Notes under the pieces: model-generated
Told to the model about the DNA's origin: nothing
Databases searched by the model: none
The model's input: the letters and a program-made list of their open reading frames with translations, nothing else
Shown here: positions 1 through 13,700 of the stretch, one piece after another
How positions within the stretch are numbered: the first letter of the stretch is position 1
How the letters are laid out: every line of letters begins with the position of its first letter
Position numbers and translations under genes: made by a program
Origin: Lagopus muta
Taxonomy: Eukaryota > Chordata > Aves > Galliformes > Phasianidae
Direction: 5' to 3'
Assembly (NCBI RefSeq): GCF_023343835.1
Contig: NC_064437.1
Coordinates: 16,177,501-16,241,500 of the forward strand
DNA: 64,000 nucleotides

Positions 1-1662
1 GCCTGGGGAGAGATTCCAATCCAATATGCATATGCTGTCCCTGGGTATGGAATGAGGAGGAGGCTTCTAAGTTACTCACTGCTGTAGTCAGTAGGGCTGC
101 CCAGCGGTGTTCTTTGATACAAAAACTTTGAGATACACCAGAGGTTTCAATAAACCTTGTAGTAACTCAGCATTTCAAGGGACAAAAATGAGTTTACAGC
201 CCCCATAGTACCTGTTCTGTGGCTTGTGAGAGTCGGAATACTGTAGGTCAGTATTGCAGAATAACACAATTCACTTTGTTTGCTTTCCCACAGGGATCTC
301 CCACAGAGGCACTAACTCTTGTAATCTACATTGTTTCAAATATATGTTTAAATGACAACAACAACCAGCAACAAAGAGAGAAATACATAATACCCCCATG
401 TGGCTTACATTCTTCATGAACTGCAAAGGAGGAGAAGTGCTCACCTCCCTTGGCACTTCCTTTGGAGCATACAGGGTGCAGGCAGAAAATACTACTGCAT
501 TAGTATCCCTTGTGGGATGAGATCTGATACTGCTGGCTGGAGCTGAAGTGCTTCATTGCTGCACTAACAGAGAAAGAACAATTTGGGACAACTAAAAGGG
601 GGAAACAAGACACTCTAACTGAGTGATCTCTTCAAAGAAACTGTCAGAAAGATACTGGACTGTGACTCCTATTTTTAGCCAGGAGTCATACTTAAAGTCT
701 ACTGTTAATCTGTCCTCTTGGTCAGTTAATACCAAACGTAATTAATGGTAGACATTATAAAAATAAACAAAACCAAAGAGCAAAACCCAAACTGAGTAAT
801 GATAGCCACAGTCATTTAGTGTGACAGATAAGCTTTGATCCTTCAATCTTAGTAATGGACCCTGTGGTAGAGCTAAGTGTTTGATGGAAACAAATGGAAT
901 TAAAACACAACCAGTGTATTGTAAGAGCCTGCTGTAACTGGACTCCTAAAATCTTTTGCCAAAATGTCATTTGATCATCAAAACAGTCTACTCTATCCTT
1001 GTCTCAGCTGCTTGGAATATAAAATGCTGATATGCAGTTTGTAATACAGGTGATCTGAGAGGCAAGAATAACATAATATCACATACAATGCTGCATGTAT
1101 CACGACGATGTGTGAAGTCTCCATTTTTAGCTGCATTTCTTCATTATGTCTGTTGAGGTTTTTTACTCTCTTCACAATTAACAAATTCCAGGAACAATGC
1201 ACGGTAATCTTCATTCTATACATATTCAAAATATTTGCTTACATGCATGTAGTGCACATTTACATTTCTTCTTGAATTGTCTAATTTTACAAATCAGAAC
1301 AATTCTGAAGACAAATTTGTTCCTTAATGATTTGTGTGAAACTTCTCTTTATTTGCTCTTTTTGTTTTAGTTTAAGAGAACATCCCTGAATATGCATCTT
1401 TTGGTCAGTAAATTAGCTACTACTGCTTCTGAATTTATCCATGAAGACAACTTATTTGTCAAGTGTTACTTTTGTCACAAATTGAGTTGAGATCCTGTCT
1501 CTGATTAAAGCTGTCTCTTGAGCACATTAGAATTGCTTCTCACATGTAGATCATAGAAAAATGGTATCTCATTCTGAATAGTGATTGTGAATTTGAGAGT
1601 CAACTAGGAGTTTAGATATTATGCAGTCAGTAATTAATTATTATTGTTTTGTGTCCTATCAG
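1..1662 (+). other. Intron 1 / upstream flank of TECR-like gene
   Basis: No exon recognised. The expected first exon (about five codons before VEILD) would be too short to identify by translation alone and I found no convincing ATG plus donor, so it probably lies upstream of the window. Confidence 0.6.
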
Positions 1663-1713
1663 GTGGAAATCCTTGACTGGAAGACAAAGGAACAATTATG
1701 CTTCTTAGATAAG
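1663..1713 (+). CDS. TECR-like exon 2
   Basis: Begins VEILDWKT and ends FLDK, phase 0 at both ends; pyrimidine-rich acceptor ending tatcag, donor gtaaaa. Start of the ubiquitin-like domain. Confidence 0.88.
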
Positions 1714-4700
1714 GTAAAATAAAAACCTGCTCAAAACATTAGGTGACTATTTACAAATTGCTAGCTCTTTTTAAAGCAAAGTTAATGTTTGTGAAAAGTA
1801 TTTTGATAGCCCTTCTTTGGCATTAAGGAGACAATAACTGTTCATGCTTCTTATGCTTCATACTCATACCTCTTGTGCAAAGAGCACAATTTCACTTGCT
1901 TCTCTAAGATGGTGCCAGCTGTCCCTTACTCATTTAGAGGCCATCAAACTGTCACTGCTGCTGTAGTAACACTGAGTACTGCCACAGTAGCTGCCTCTGA
2001 AACAGATGTCACAGATCAGGTCCTCCACTTTTCCTGTAAGAAGTGTTTTGAATCATTCATACCAATCCTAACAGCTGTCTTTAAAAATATGTATCTTATA
2101 TACGTATATACATACATATATATAAATATGTTCTTTTTTGCCTAGGTGGAACCAAATGCTACAATTAGGGAGATAAGATCAATGTTCCATAAATTATGTG
2201 AGTATAACTTTTGCAACAGTTTGTATTGCATCAGAATATCCAGTATATAAATAAGAAAAAATTATATAAGGTGAAATGTGATGCAGACACACATTAGAGG
2301 CTGGAACTAGATGATCTTTACAGCCTCTTCCAACACAGGCCATTCTGTGATTTTATGATAATGTGAGGTAATCTGCACATGAATGTGATCATAGTGAGAT
2401 TTCAATACAATTTTTATGTTAACCTGATACACCTTCCTAAATATCTTCAAATAAATCTGTGTTGTGTTTCATTCATTGTAACAGTGGATAATTTAAAAGA
2501 AACACTGTATATCACAAAATTCTTCATGGTTTTACAGATCCCCAGTGGTATCCAGCAAGACAGTCAATAAAACTTGATCCAAGTAAGTACCTGTGAAGAC
2601 TAGAGTAATAAAGCTCTGAGCAGTGGCCTCACGTGAAAGGTGTACTTTGAATGGGCATTAGCTCTTAAAAATGAGTTTCAAGCTATGTTACTTAGTACTG
2701 TGAAGGCTGAAGAGGCTCCAAAACAAATTCAGTTCTTTCAAAGTATTGAAAAGAGTTCCATCCATCCACTTGGTAATTAACTCAGGAACCTGCATATTGC
2801 TCCAATGCATTTTATAACTACTGAGAACATTTGTTTTAAAGACACGTAGCACAGATTCTAGACAGTAATTTCCCTTAGCTTCAGTGAAACGATCCCCATA
2901 GTGACGCTAAACTGGGAGCACTAAGGAGTTGCAGATATTAATTCATATTATCCTCTCTGCTCTTAGCCAGGAATTGAAATTCCTTTGAAGTAAGTAAATA
3001 CAAAACATATTGCCACGAATGTTCTGACAAATCTTGATGACAAGTGGTTGACTGGTTTAATGGAGTTGCAGGTATCACTGCTGGAAGCCTCACAGTACAT
3101 GGCCTGGGTGCACAAAAGATAGTTTAATTGACAAATTACATTAAATCATCTTAGCATTTAGTATAAAATCTATCACTTTGTTCTTCTGCTTCTATTGAGC
3201 TTAATTTTATATATTCCCTTTAAAGTTATGCTGGTGATGATTAGTTGATCATGTAGAATCTATCCATGGAAAACAGGTATATAAGTGCCTTATTTCCTTC
3301 TTAAAAGATCTATGTTTTCAGATTCCTCCAAATCCAGGTATTAAAAAACTTGCGCACCAGCTTAGTTCCTGTGGAATCATCTCTTGGCTGATTGTTTGGA
3401 AAACAAACAAACAAACAAAAAACTGGCAATAAAACCTCTGTAGGAGGGCCTTCCCTTTACAGCTTATCCCATCTGGGTGTCTGTTGATGAGCAATGAGAA
3501 GCAGGCAAGAGAGAGACGGAGATGAAGCTGACCAAGTCAGTGAACTATACTAAAGGGCAGTGTCCCATCAGCAATTTCTGCTGTAGCAGTGATGAAGCAA
3601 GTCTACCAGACTAGGCAGACAGATAGGACTGGGAATTCTTCTGTCTTGGTGTGAATAGAGGACCTAGATTTACATGTGATCCCAGGGATAATTCAAAGCT
3701 AAGTGTAAACTTTCTTAATATTTTTTTAAACTTCGATTCCAATACACCTATTCCAGGTCAAAGAATCTTAGTCTTTTAAAAGCACAATATGAAGCTAGTT
3801 TGCTAGTGTAGTTGATTTGAATTTCACTGAGATGTAATTACCTCTTTCCTTCTCAGAAGGAAAGTCCCTGAGGAATGAGGAAATCCTGCAGCACCTCCCT
3901 GTTGGCACAACTGCTACTTTATACTTTAAAGATTTAGGGCCACAGATAGGATGGACTACGGTGAGCTATGCTTCAAATCTGAGCCAATTTAATGGCTGTT
4001 CTTCCATAATTAATCTTTACATCACTTTTTGTCTCACTCCAGTATTTCTGCATGATGCCTGCTCTGACAGTGGATGCAGGCTATGAACCCTCATTGCTTC
4101 AGTTCATTTTATCCAGGGAAAGCAGCAAGAAAACATTTTGAATGTCTAGTTCCCTAGAAGGGCAGCAGAGGAAAACTTGCTACTGGGTTAGTTTGGCTGT
4201 GCTGAAATAAGGTGCAGGTTCTCAAATGGATTTAGATGTCTAATCACTAGGAACTAAGTATCTAAATTCCTGTGCAACCCTCCTGACAGAGATAAAGATT
4301 ATACTCCAAGGTTGTCCTGCAAAGAGGCATCTGAGAAACTTACCTGTCAGTAATGGAGCTGACTTCAGCAGGAAAATGCATGAAAGTAAAATTAGTTAGT
4401 TGTATATGGCTGTGTCCCAGGATGCTAATGCCAGGCTAATGACAGCTGATCATTTCTGTAATCCACGAAGATCTCATGTTTACTCTCTCAGCTCAAAGAC
4501 AGGTCCCATCACAACTCACTCAGCAGGTGACACTGCATTCATGTTTATGCAATGAGGTGATCAATGACTTTTGAAGGTTCTTCAGAAAGTCCATAGTGCA
4601 CGTATTAGCGCTACTTCTAACAAAACAGCACAGCACGAAGGGAAAAGGTACCCAGTAATTTAAAGACACATTTACTATTTCTTATCTATGAAAAATTAAC

Positions 4701-7700
4701 AAAATACTGTGTCAGTGACAAATAGGTAGATTCACAGGAGGCAAAAAACCAAAAAAACAAAAAAAACCCTACAAGTCTGAATCTTTAGATCAATTCTTTG
4801 GATGCTATGCTGATAAGTAAGGCAGCTGATGCACAAACCATGAGTCAGTAAGAAGAGAAAACTAATGACAGTGTAGACTCCAAGACACATGTACTTGAAT
4901 ATATACCAAAATATCACACACCAGACTTCTTCCAATCCATTATTCTTCTTTTACCCTTTTCTCTCTCTCTCCTTCAACCTACTTCAGTCAGATGTAAGCC
5001 AAGAAATGCTTTGATAAAAATAAAATTAACAACACATTTTTTGCCTTTTTAATACCTTTGCCACAGAAAATGCTGATTCTGTTACAGAAATTGATACAAA
5101 AACAACTTTTCTTCCAGTAAAAATAACTAAACACATGAGAAAAGTGATGCATTTTGTGCTTTCCTTCAGTTTTCCTTTTTCTCTCTAAAAATGAGGTGTT
5201 GAACTACCTTCCTCACTCAGAAAAGTTGAAAATTCAACTGTTAATACTTAGTCCAAATACTTAGTGACAATATAAAGTGATGCTCATGAGAAATACACTC
5301 CTATCTGGAATGAAATTAAGTTAGATAATAGCTTATTTAATTTCCTCTAGTTGTTACTTTATTCTTGGTGGTGTTTGTTTTATTTTTCCAAATGAAAGAT
5401 TTTTTGAGCATAGAATGAATTGTTTTCTGGAATATCTGCTGTGCTAACTGTTCATACACATGGGGTCACCTGAACACTTGCAAATTGTGTTTCTAGTTTA
5501 AATGAAATTCATGAATTAGAAATAAAGCACATATCTTTCAAAATAAATTCTTCACCTAATTTCATTTTAACCCAAAATAAGTTTAAAAAAAAAAAAAAAA
5601 AAGTAGGTTTTGAGGGCAAGAGGAGGGTGAGAGCTGCATAAATGTAACCTGCATGCCCATTTATCACCATCTCTGGGCTACCATGATTACCTTTTCATAT
5701 CCATGCTGTGTCAGCTGCATTGGCAATGGCTGTTTGTATGCAGTTGAGGCAAATGCATTGCAAAACATTTATGTGCATGTCTACTGATTTCACAGCTGCT
5801 ATTCTCCCCATGCATCTCTAAATGCCATTTTGGGTCAGTGGAAGTATTTATCCCACTGCATCACTTATTACAAAGAAACCAAAGCAGAACCACCATCTAA
5901 TTCAGCTGTCTAATTATTTTCTCTCTTTTTGCAGGTATTTTTGATAGAATATACAGGTCCATTGTTCATCTATTTTCTGTTTTATTTCCGCATGCCTTTT
6001 GTGTATGGACTGGATGAGAGGTTTACATCAAGCCCACATCCAGTAGTTAAGTAAGTCTGTTGCAGGCTTGAGCTGTATTTCTTGTTAGCATTGTAGTCTT
6101 ATTCCAAATGTCTTGCCACACGTTTTTTTAAGCACTCTTAAATGCTTTTGTCTTGCTGTTTCTAGCTTGGCATGTATCTGCCATTCTTTCCACTACATCA
6201 AAAGGTTGATTGAAACAATATTTGTTCATCGGTTCTCCCATGGGACTATGCCACTGAGGAATATTGTGAAGGTAAATTGTGACAGAATCTATCCGTAGCC
6301 CCTTACAAATCCAACCTAGCCAACCTATTCTCTGCCTCTGCAGCACAGATTTTTTTGGATGTGGCTTTTTTAGTAATGTGCAGCAAATCCTACCCATGAA
6401 CCTGTAGTTCCTTCAGAAGATTTCTTAATGCCACTTTGTATAACCCACACGTTGCTGTACAGTTATTCACATCATAGTTTTCTCATTGCTCTTTTCTAAT
6501 TTGAAACTTTCAGCAATCCCACAATTTGTTGTACTCAGCTCTGGGTGTGAAGACTTTAGTAACAAAGTTGACAATTAAGGTGGTACAGATAGGTACAACA
6601 CTGAGAAGTTTGTTGCTTTAAAACCATTTTTAAAAGTCATAATACTTCTTCCCACCTAATACTACCTTTGTCGATAAGCAACTATTAATTTACCTTTTGT
6701 TGTTCCACTGCAAAGTAGCCTGGTTGTCCTGCGTTTTCTTCTCACTCAGGAGCACCCCCTGATGTTGTCAGTGCTGCTGTGGCATAAGGCAGCCATCAAG
6801 ACACAGATCCCCTATTTCTTAGTATTCTACAGAGCTGCACGCTTATGCATAGGCTGTGGTTTTTCAAAAATGTTAGCAACAGAGTATGAACTGCTATTCA
6901 AACGTACTCTTTATACTCAGGAGAACAAAAACGCATACTATAGCATCACCATTTGAGTAGTTCATATTTTGTATTTAGACAATCCCTTGGACTCTGAATT
7001 ATGGCAGTGATACTCCAGGCTGTTTAAACTTTACATCATGGCTAACTTAAAGCTTTGCAGTGGCTCTGGTAGTTCTGGCAATAGCTTCATGCTTTCTACA
7101 TGGAATGAGAAAGTTGAGCCAGTGGATCCCAGAAAGAATCCTCTTCAGACCAAACAAAATGTCATTTGTATCCAGTCATTCTGATCACATTTACTTTTCC
7201 TCCTTTTCAGGTTGGTGGTACTTTCTTTCATCTGTAAAGTTGCTCACAGTTCTTCTCCCTGCTTAACATTGCCTGGATTTGATTTACTTCTATAATTTCC
7301 TTGACTTTGATGGTATTACTTCAGAATTCCATCAGTCAAAAAAAAAAATAAAAAAATCACATCCTCTTCCCTTCTTTCTCTCGCACACAGATGGTAGCCA
7401 AAGCTTCTTACTTTAAGTGTATAATCACCCACAAAGCAAATGCTTATTTCCAAAGCAAAACAGAATGCTATGTTTAAAAGGAGACACTTCAGTTTCAATA
7501 AGCAGAGACCTGAGACAAGAATTGATATGATTTGTGATTTTCGTCCTTTGTTTGTCAAATGAAATAAATGATGCAGTAAAATGCAGCAAGGGCTCACCAC
7601 ACAAGCGGTTCATGCTACACTTCCACAGTATAATTCTAAGATGACTTTCTAGGCAATATCAAGATAGAATACCTGCCTTACTTGGATTTAGCAAATGTCT

Positions 7701-10700
7701 CAGTAAAATAGGGAATAATACAAAAAATGTGTGGTGATAAAGGAACTAACTAAAGGGAAGATGATAGCGGTTGTGCCAGAAGAAGTTCAGTCAGACCTTC
7801 AATAGTAGTTGAGCAGTGGAATTCCTCAAAGGTTAAAAAAGGGTAAGAAGACAGAATATTGTTGCTTCCTATGATCATATCTGGAGGAAAGAATATGCTA
7901 GAGCTAAAGAAATTCCATTGAAACCAGGAGACAATATAATGAGACAAACAAAAGGGTACACACTGGCTATGAGTAAACATAGGCAAGATAATAAGAAATA
8001 GTTTTGATCACTATAGGAATAATGATAAATTGGAGGAGAAAAAACAAAATTCCTAACTGGAAGTTTTAAAACTGAAGAATAGTTTATTTATGGGATCTTA
8101 GCAATATCTGGACCTGATGGTTTTTTATTTACCTGGAATAAAAAAGATGCACAGAAAAAATTCCCTTCTTTCTAATGAATTGATTAAGTCTGCACGTACC
8201 ATGCTGTTCCTATCTGAATCTCACTGGAGACTTTTGTATGAGCAGTAAGGCTTCTAGTGACATCACATGCAGTGTTAGTGCTAAGGGTGGCAGATTCCAC
8301 TCATCTTTAAAGCTCTTTTTGTTATAATTGAGATATAACTTTTAATTCTTGTGGTAAATCGTGTTCTTTGGATGACTAGTATTTGTTCAGTTTAATTACA
8401 GCATGTATTTCTGGGAGCTGAGCCATGATCACTCACTTAATTATACTTTACAAAAAATCCATTGCCATATGACCCATCTTGTGCCAAGCCCAAAGTTATA
8501 GGGAGATTTTTCATAAATTGCCATTCCAAGATTACAGGAAAGTGCTTTCACCTGACTTTGTACAGCAGCTAATACACTGAGGATGATGTCACATGAAATT
8601 AGCATTAGGACGGAAGCAGTAATTTATGGACAGGACACTGACTAGACTGATCCTCACTGGAGTCTGTTCTCCAGCTCCACTCCTTTTCCTGGATAAAAAA
8701 AAAAGAGGAGGTAATGGCAGGGAAGCTACTTAGTCTCTCCCTTCTTGTCCCACCTGATCTGTAATCATTAGTTAATAGTTTGCTCTTTCTCATTAGTTAT
8801 TTATTAATACATAATCCCAGATCAAGAAGTAATTAGTTTGTAATTTCTAACTACAAATCCTAAGGGGTCTCCATTTTGTCTGAGGTCACTGGTCACTTCA
8901 GTGGTTCACTTAATTTTGGAAAGAAACTGGTTTGTAACAGAATGTCTGATGGGGATAGGGAGCGGGGTTGCCCATCACTAGCATTTTCAGAAAAACACAC
9001 TGTCACTTTGCACTCAGTGTGGGTTGCAGACGCTGAGGTGATCACTTTTGGGGGTATTATTCCTAGAAATGCAGTTCTACTGTTTACAAGATCGATAGAC
9101 TGCAAAATTCAAAGCCAAAGAAAAAAGAGTTTAAATGGTCAGGACATGAAAGACTGCAGCCTTGGTAAGAATTTGTCTATGTGAGCAGGAATGGAAAGCT
9201 GTGAAGGAAAAAGAAGATCTAGAAATGTCTAAGGTATGTGAACCTATAGAAAGGCTAAGGAAAAAGCATCAGGAGAGCGAGGGGATCATAGTTCTACTCA
9301 TGAGAGAAGAATATAAACTGGGGAAGAAAAATAAAGGGCTCAATTTTGCTTTCATAGATGTCTAGGTAATAATCAAACACACCTAAAGCATGAAAAACGG
9401 AGAAATGGGTTTGATAAAGGAAAACAAATCTCAACCAACAGGAGGCAAATTTATGAGTTGTCAAGAATGGCACTTTTAGTTGAAAGCATAGAGAAAAAGG
9501 AGGAATAGGACAAGAAAGGCCTTTCCTCCTACCAACAAATATAGGAAGAAGAAAAAGATAATCTGTCATGAAGATACTAGAGAAAGAGTGAGTATCATAA
9601 GAAGAGCCACAGGAGGAAGACTAGGAAAACTAAACAACAGGTAGAGAAGGCAGTTTTCAATAAGGGTTTTTGGTTCTGTTTTTTAATGGATAAAGCTGCT
9701 GAATAAGCTCTGGAATTGGTCAGGAACGAATCAATGGAGTGAGAGCTCTATGGAAGCTGGATCACAGAAAGCCAAGAACAGCACCAAAAGGAACAAAGTA
9801 AAGATACCACAGTAAAAGGGGCAGAAGGAAAAGTTATGCGTGATGATTTAAGGAAAGAAAAGTTAAAACACTGAAGGAGAAAAGCCTCGATGGGACAAAG
9901 AAGAAGAAAAATGTCAAGGAATTGGACAGTACAAAGAAATAAGCAGGGAAGAGAGCACATTGCCAAAATAAGGTTTTATGAGTCTCAAGGGTTAATAAAA
10001 CAAGTCTCCCTTTAACATAAAGCCTACATGGCATATCATCTTTGGATGGCTTGTGAGACAAAGAAATCTGTTTCCAAAAGTAGATTAATACTTTCTAAAA
10101 TCATTTATAAACTTAACAGCTCCAAGAATATTTGAGGAAATCTTACCCTATGAGCTCATTTCCTGTTTGCTCCTGCCTTACCACACCCAGTATCATCACT
10201 TCTTGTTGTATTATCAGCAACTTGGAGGATTAGCCCAATTGATAATATTATCTGTGGTCCTCACAGTGAATTCTTTCCAAGATGATACTAAAACAAAGAA
10301 AAATTACCTGTTTTTCAGAACTGTTTATATTACTGGGGATTTGCAGCTTGGCTTGCTTATTACATCAATCATCCTCTTTACACTCCTCCTTGTAAGTAGC
10401 ATTACAGCTCTCAGTATGATTTAAGTCCTTCACTGGTTGTATTTTATAGCTAATCACATGTAAACATTTTGTTTTATAGCTTATGGGAAAAAACAGATTA
10501 ATTTTGCTGTGATCATGTTTCTGGTAGGTCTATTGCTCTTTTTATAAAATTCTAAAACTTGCTGGTTTATTTTTTATGTTGTATAAGTGGAAGAATGGGT
10601 AGGATAAGCAGATACTTTAAGCTAGAATACTTGGGACAAACTATAGCTGCCCACCTGCATGTAGAGTAGACACATCTGTCACATTTTTAATGTGATTTGT

Positions 10701-13700
10701 ACACAAAGGAAGATTCTGATTAAGTACCTATTCTAAGACTAGAATGGGTTATTGATCTGTTGGGATGATCTCCAGTCACTAAAAGAATCCTGGCATGATC
10801 AGTCTGTGACAGTGTTTAAAGCCACTGAGTTTGTCTTGTGAAATATTTATTGAGTGTTAAGAACCAGAACAGGTCATAAAATTTAGAAAACTGGCCAACT
10901 AAAACAGTACATTGCTTACTTCTAGGGGAAGATGTTCCTTTAGATGCAACCACTTGCAGCAGATGGAGCAAGGGGAAGTAGGTGTTGCAGGGGCATTTTA
11001 AGCCTTGTAAGGATTTTTTTATGAAACAAACTTCTTAAGACACTGTCTGATCATCCTCACAGTTCCTAGGAACATTTCCACAGTTGCATAGTGTAGCCAA
11101 CAAAGATGTACCCATTTTTCCCACTTATGCCTAATTCATTTAAAACATCAGCTGTTCACCTGCTTTGAGAAACCAATGCTCAGTTACCAGAGGCTCTCAA
11201 AGCATCTTCCCAGTATGAAATTTCTGTGAGGTAGTAAACTAGTCCCATTTTATAAAGAGACTACACGAATATATGCAGTTTGCAATAGCACTCAGGTCTG
11301 ACCACCAGCTGTTAGTTTTAATAGATATGCAGTGCCGATACTGAAGATACGATCCGTAATTTACGTAAATGGGTTATTCCAATACCCTTTCCACATAGTT
11401 GATTGGGGAAGCATTATTTAAAACCAGTGGAGAAAGCTGGGTCAATTACATTTCATGATTCAGATTGATTATACTCCAGAGAAGAAAACTTCCTTTGAGT
11501 CCAATCCTTGGGATTTTGATGACTTCTGAGAAACCAAAACTATCCAAATGAAGTTTTCTGGTGTTTTTAAAGAGACTGGCCAAAAGACAAAGCAAGTAGT
11601 TCCTGGATTTGCTTTTATTTGGTTTATTGCCTTTAGATCTCATAGAGACTGCATGAGAAGTAAATTATCTTTTGGATAGTGAGTCTGATTTGTTGGTAAA
11701 TCTCATGTGTAACATAGCATAGTATCCTGGCTATTTGCAACACATTAACTCCCATTTTTCATCGTGTTTACAACAGACTCTAACTTATTTTATGCTGTTT
11801 TTAAGTTCCCCTGGAAATAACAAAAGAAAGAAGAGTGTGTAGAAGAGAAGAACGTTTTTAACTGTCATACCTTTTCTTGCAGCTATGTGAAGCTGGAAAT
11901 TTTTCCATTCATGTTGCACTTAGTGACCTCCGGAGAGATGGTAAAAATTGCATACTTTTTTCCTTCTGTGCAGCTGTTCAGTACTTGCACAATTATTCTG
12001 CCTTACGAAAGAACTGACTGATCCCGTAGGGTGCTGATACCTACTCTTCTGACTGTGCTGGAAAATCAGGATGTTCTGCACTATAAAGATTGGATACTAA
12101 GGGAGATCAGACAGTGCAAGAAATCCAAAAAGAGACTGCCAAAAAACACTTATCTCACTGTAATTTTTCTTGGTTATAGTCAGATTATGCTGAGGTGACC
12201 AACTGTATTATTTACACTGATAGTGCAGAGGGAAATAGTAATGGTGGTATAAGTTATGCTTTGGTGTGCAAGGGGAAAGTTACTTAACTGACTTCTACAG
12301 AGGAGCAAAAGATCTTTATGCAGTCTAAAGCTCCTTGCTCACTAACTGAACAATGGATAACAACTGTGACTACTAAAATCCAATCCTCTGACAACTGGAG
12401 AACACCTTTAACTTCTAACATAAAACATACTTGAGGCAATTTTATGGGTGTGACTGCAACCCAAAGGATTATGTAAACGTCTTTCTAATGCCCAGAGCAT
12501 TTCCTCACAGTTAACCCTGTTCCTTCATGGGGGTCCAGAGAACATCTTGTTTTCGCCATCCTGCTTGTCCCTCTGACAGTGATAAGACAGAAGAGTAGGC
12601 AGGTTTGGCTTATCTTTGTTGGAGATGATATGCCCAGGAGTGTAAACATTTTGTGATTTGTTTTCTAATCTATAGGGTCCAAAACTCGTAAGATCCCGTA
12701 TCCAACAAAGAATCCTTTCACATGGCTGTTTTTCTTTGTATCTTGCCCTAACTATACCTATGAGGTACGTATTTTGAAACAAAATGCTAGTATTTTAACT
12801 TTCCTGGATATGTCTTCATTTCTTTTGGAATGTTAAACTCTGAAACAGTTCAGCCTGAGCCACTAGACAAGATGCAGATGTACTTTGAAGCAGTGAAAAT
12901 GTTGCAGAGAGGAATAGGGGAATTGACACTGAGGATAAGTTGCAGGAAAGAGATTGGGGCATCTTGTGGATTTAAAATATATGCGGCCCCAGGAATATTG
13001 CAGTGTACAAGAAAATAGTGCACAGTTAAATAGAAGATACCCCTGCTTCTCCTTTTTGCTCTACCACAGTATGAGACAATACCTGCCAGGTCTTACTCTT
13101 CATTTTCTTTGGTTATACAGTTGACTACACAAAATTACTGTTTCTAGCATTGATGGATGAATGACAAATGCGAATTAGGTAGGGAAAATGAAAGGAAGCT
13201 ATGTTGTAATGCTTACACAATTGTCATATTAACTATGAATGCAAACATAAAGCATTTGTTTGTGATAACAAAGCATTGTTCACATTTTGGTTAAAAGCTA
13301 CTAACAATAGAAATTGATATGGCTGACCTTGGCTTTTTTATTTACCTATACTAGGACAAGGTTGTATTTGATCAATAGAGACATAAATGCAAATGCTGTC
13401 ATCAGAAATATTTTAAATTTCCTTGGCCAAAACAGGTGGGGACATGGATCAGTTTCACTATCATGACTCAATGTGTTCCAGGTGAGCAATGTTTTGGTAC
13501 TTCTTCCTGAAGTGTTGTCAGCAGTGAGAGTTTGTACCTTCTCTGACAATTAAGTGTTTTGTTGTTTTGTTTTGTTTTTCTTTCTTTTCTTTTCCTCTTC
13601 CTCCTAGTGGGGCTGTTCACCTTGCTTTGCTTCATTCAGATGACAATCTGGGCAAAGGATAAACACTATACCTACCTACGAGAATTCAAGGATTATCCAA

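Noticed and set aside
1..1662. Candidate first exon of the TECR-like gene
   Set aside because: No ATG with a short conserved lead followed by a good donor could be supported.
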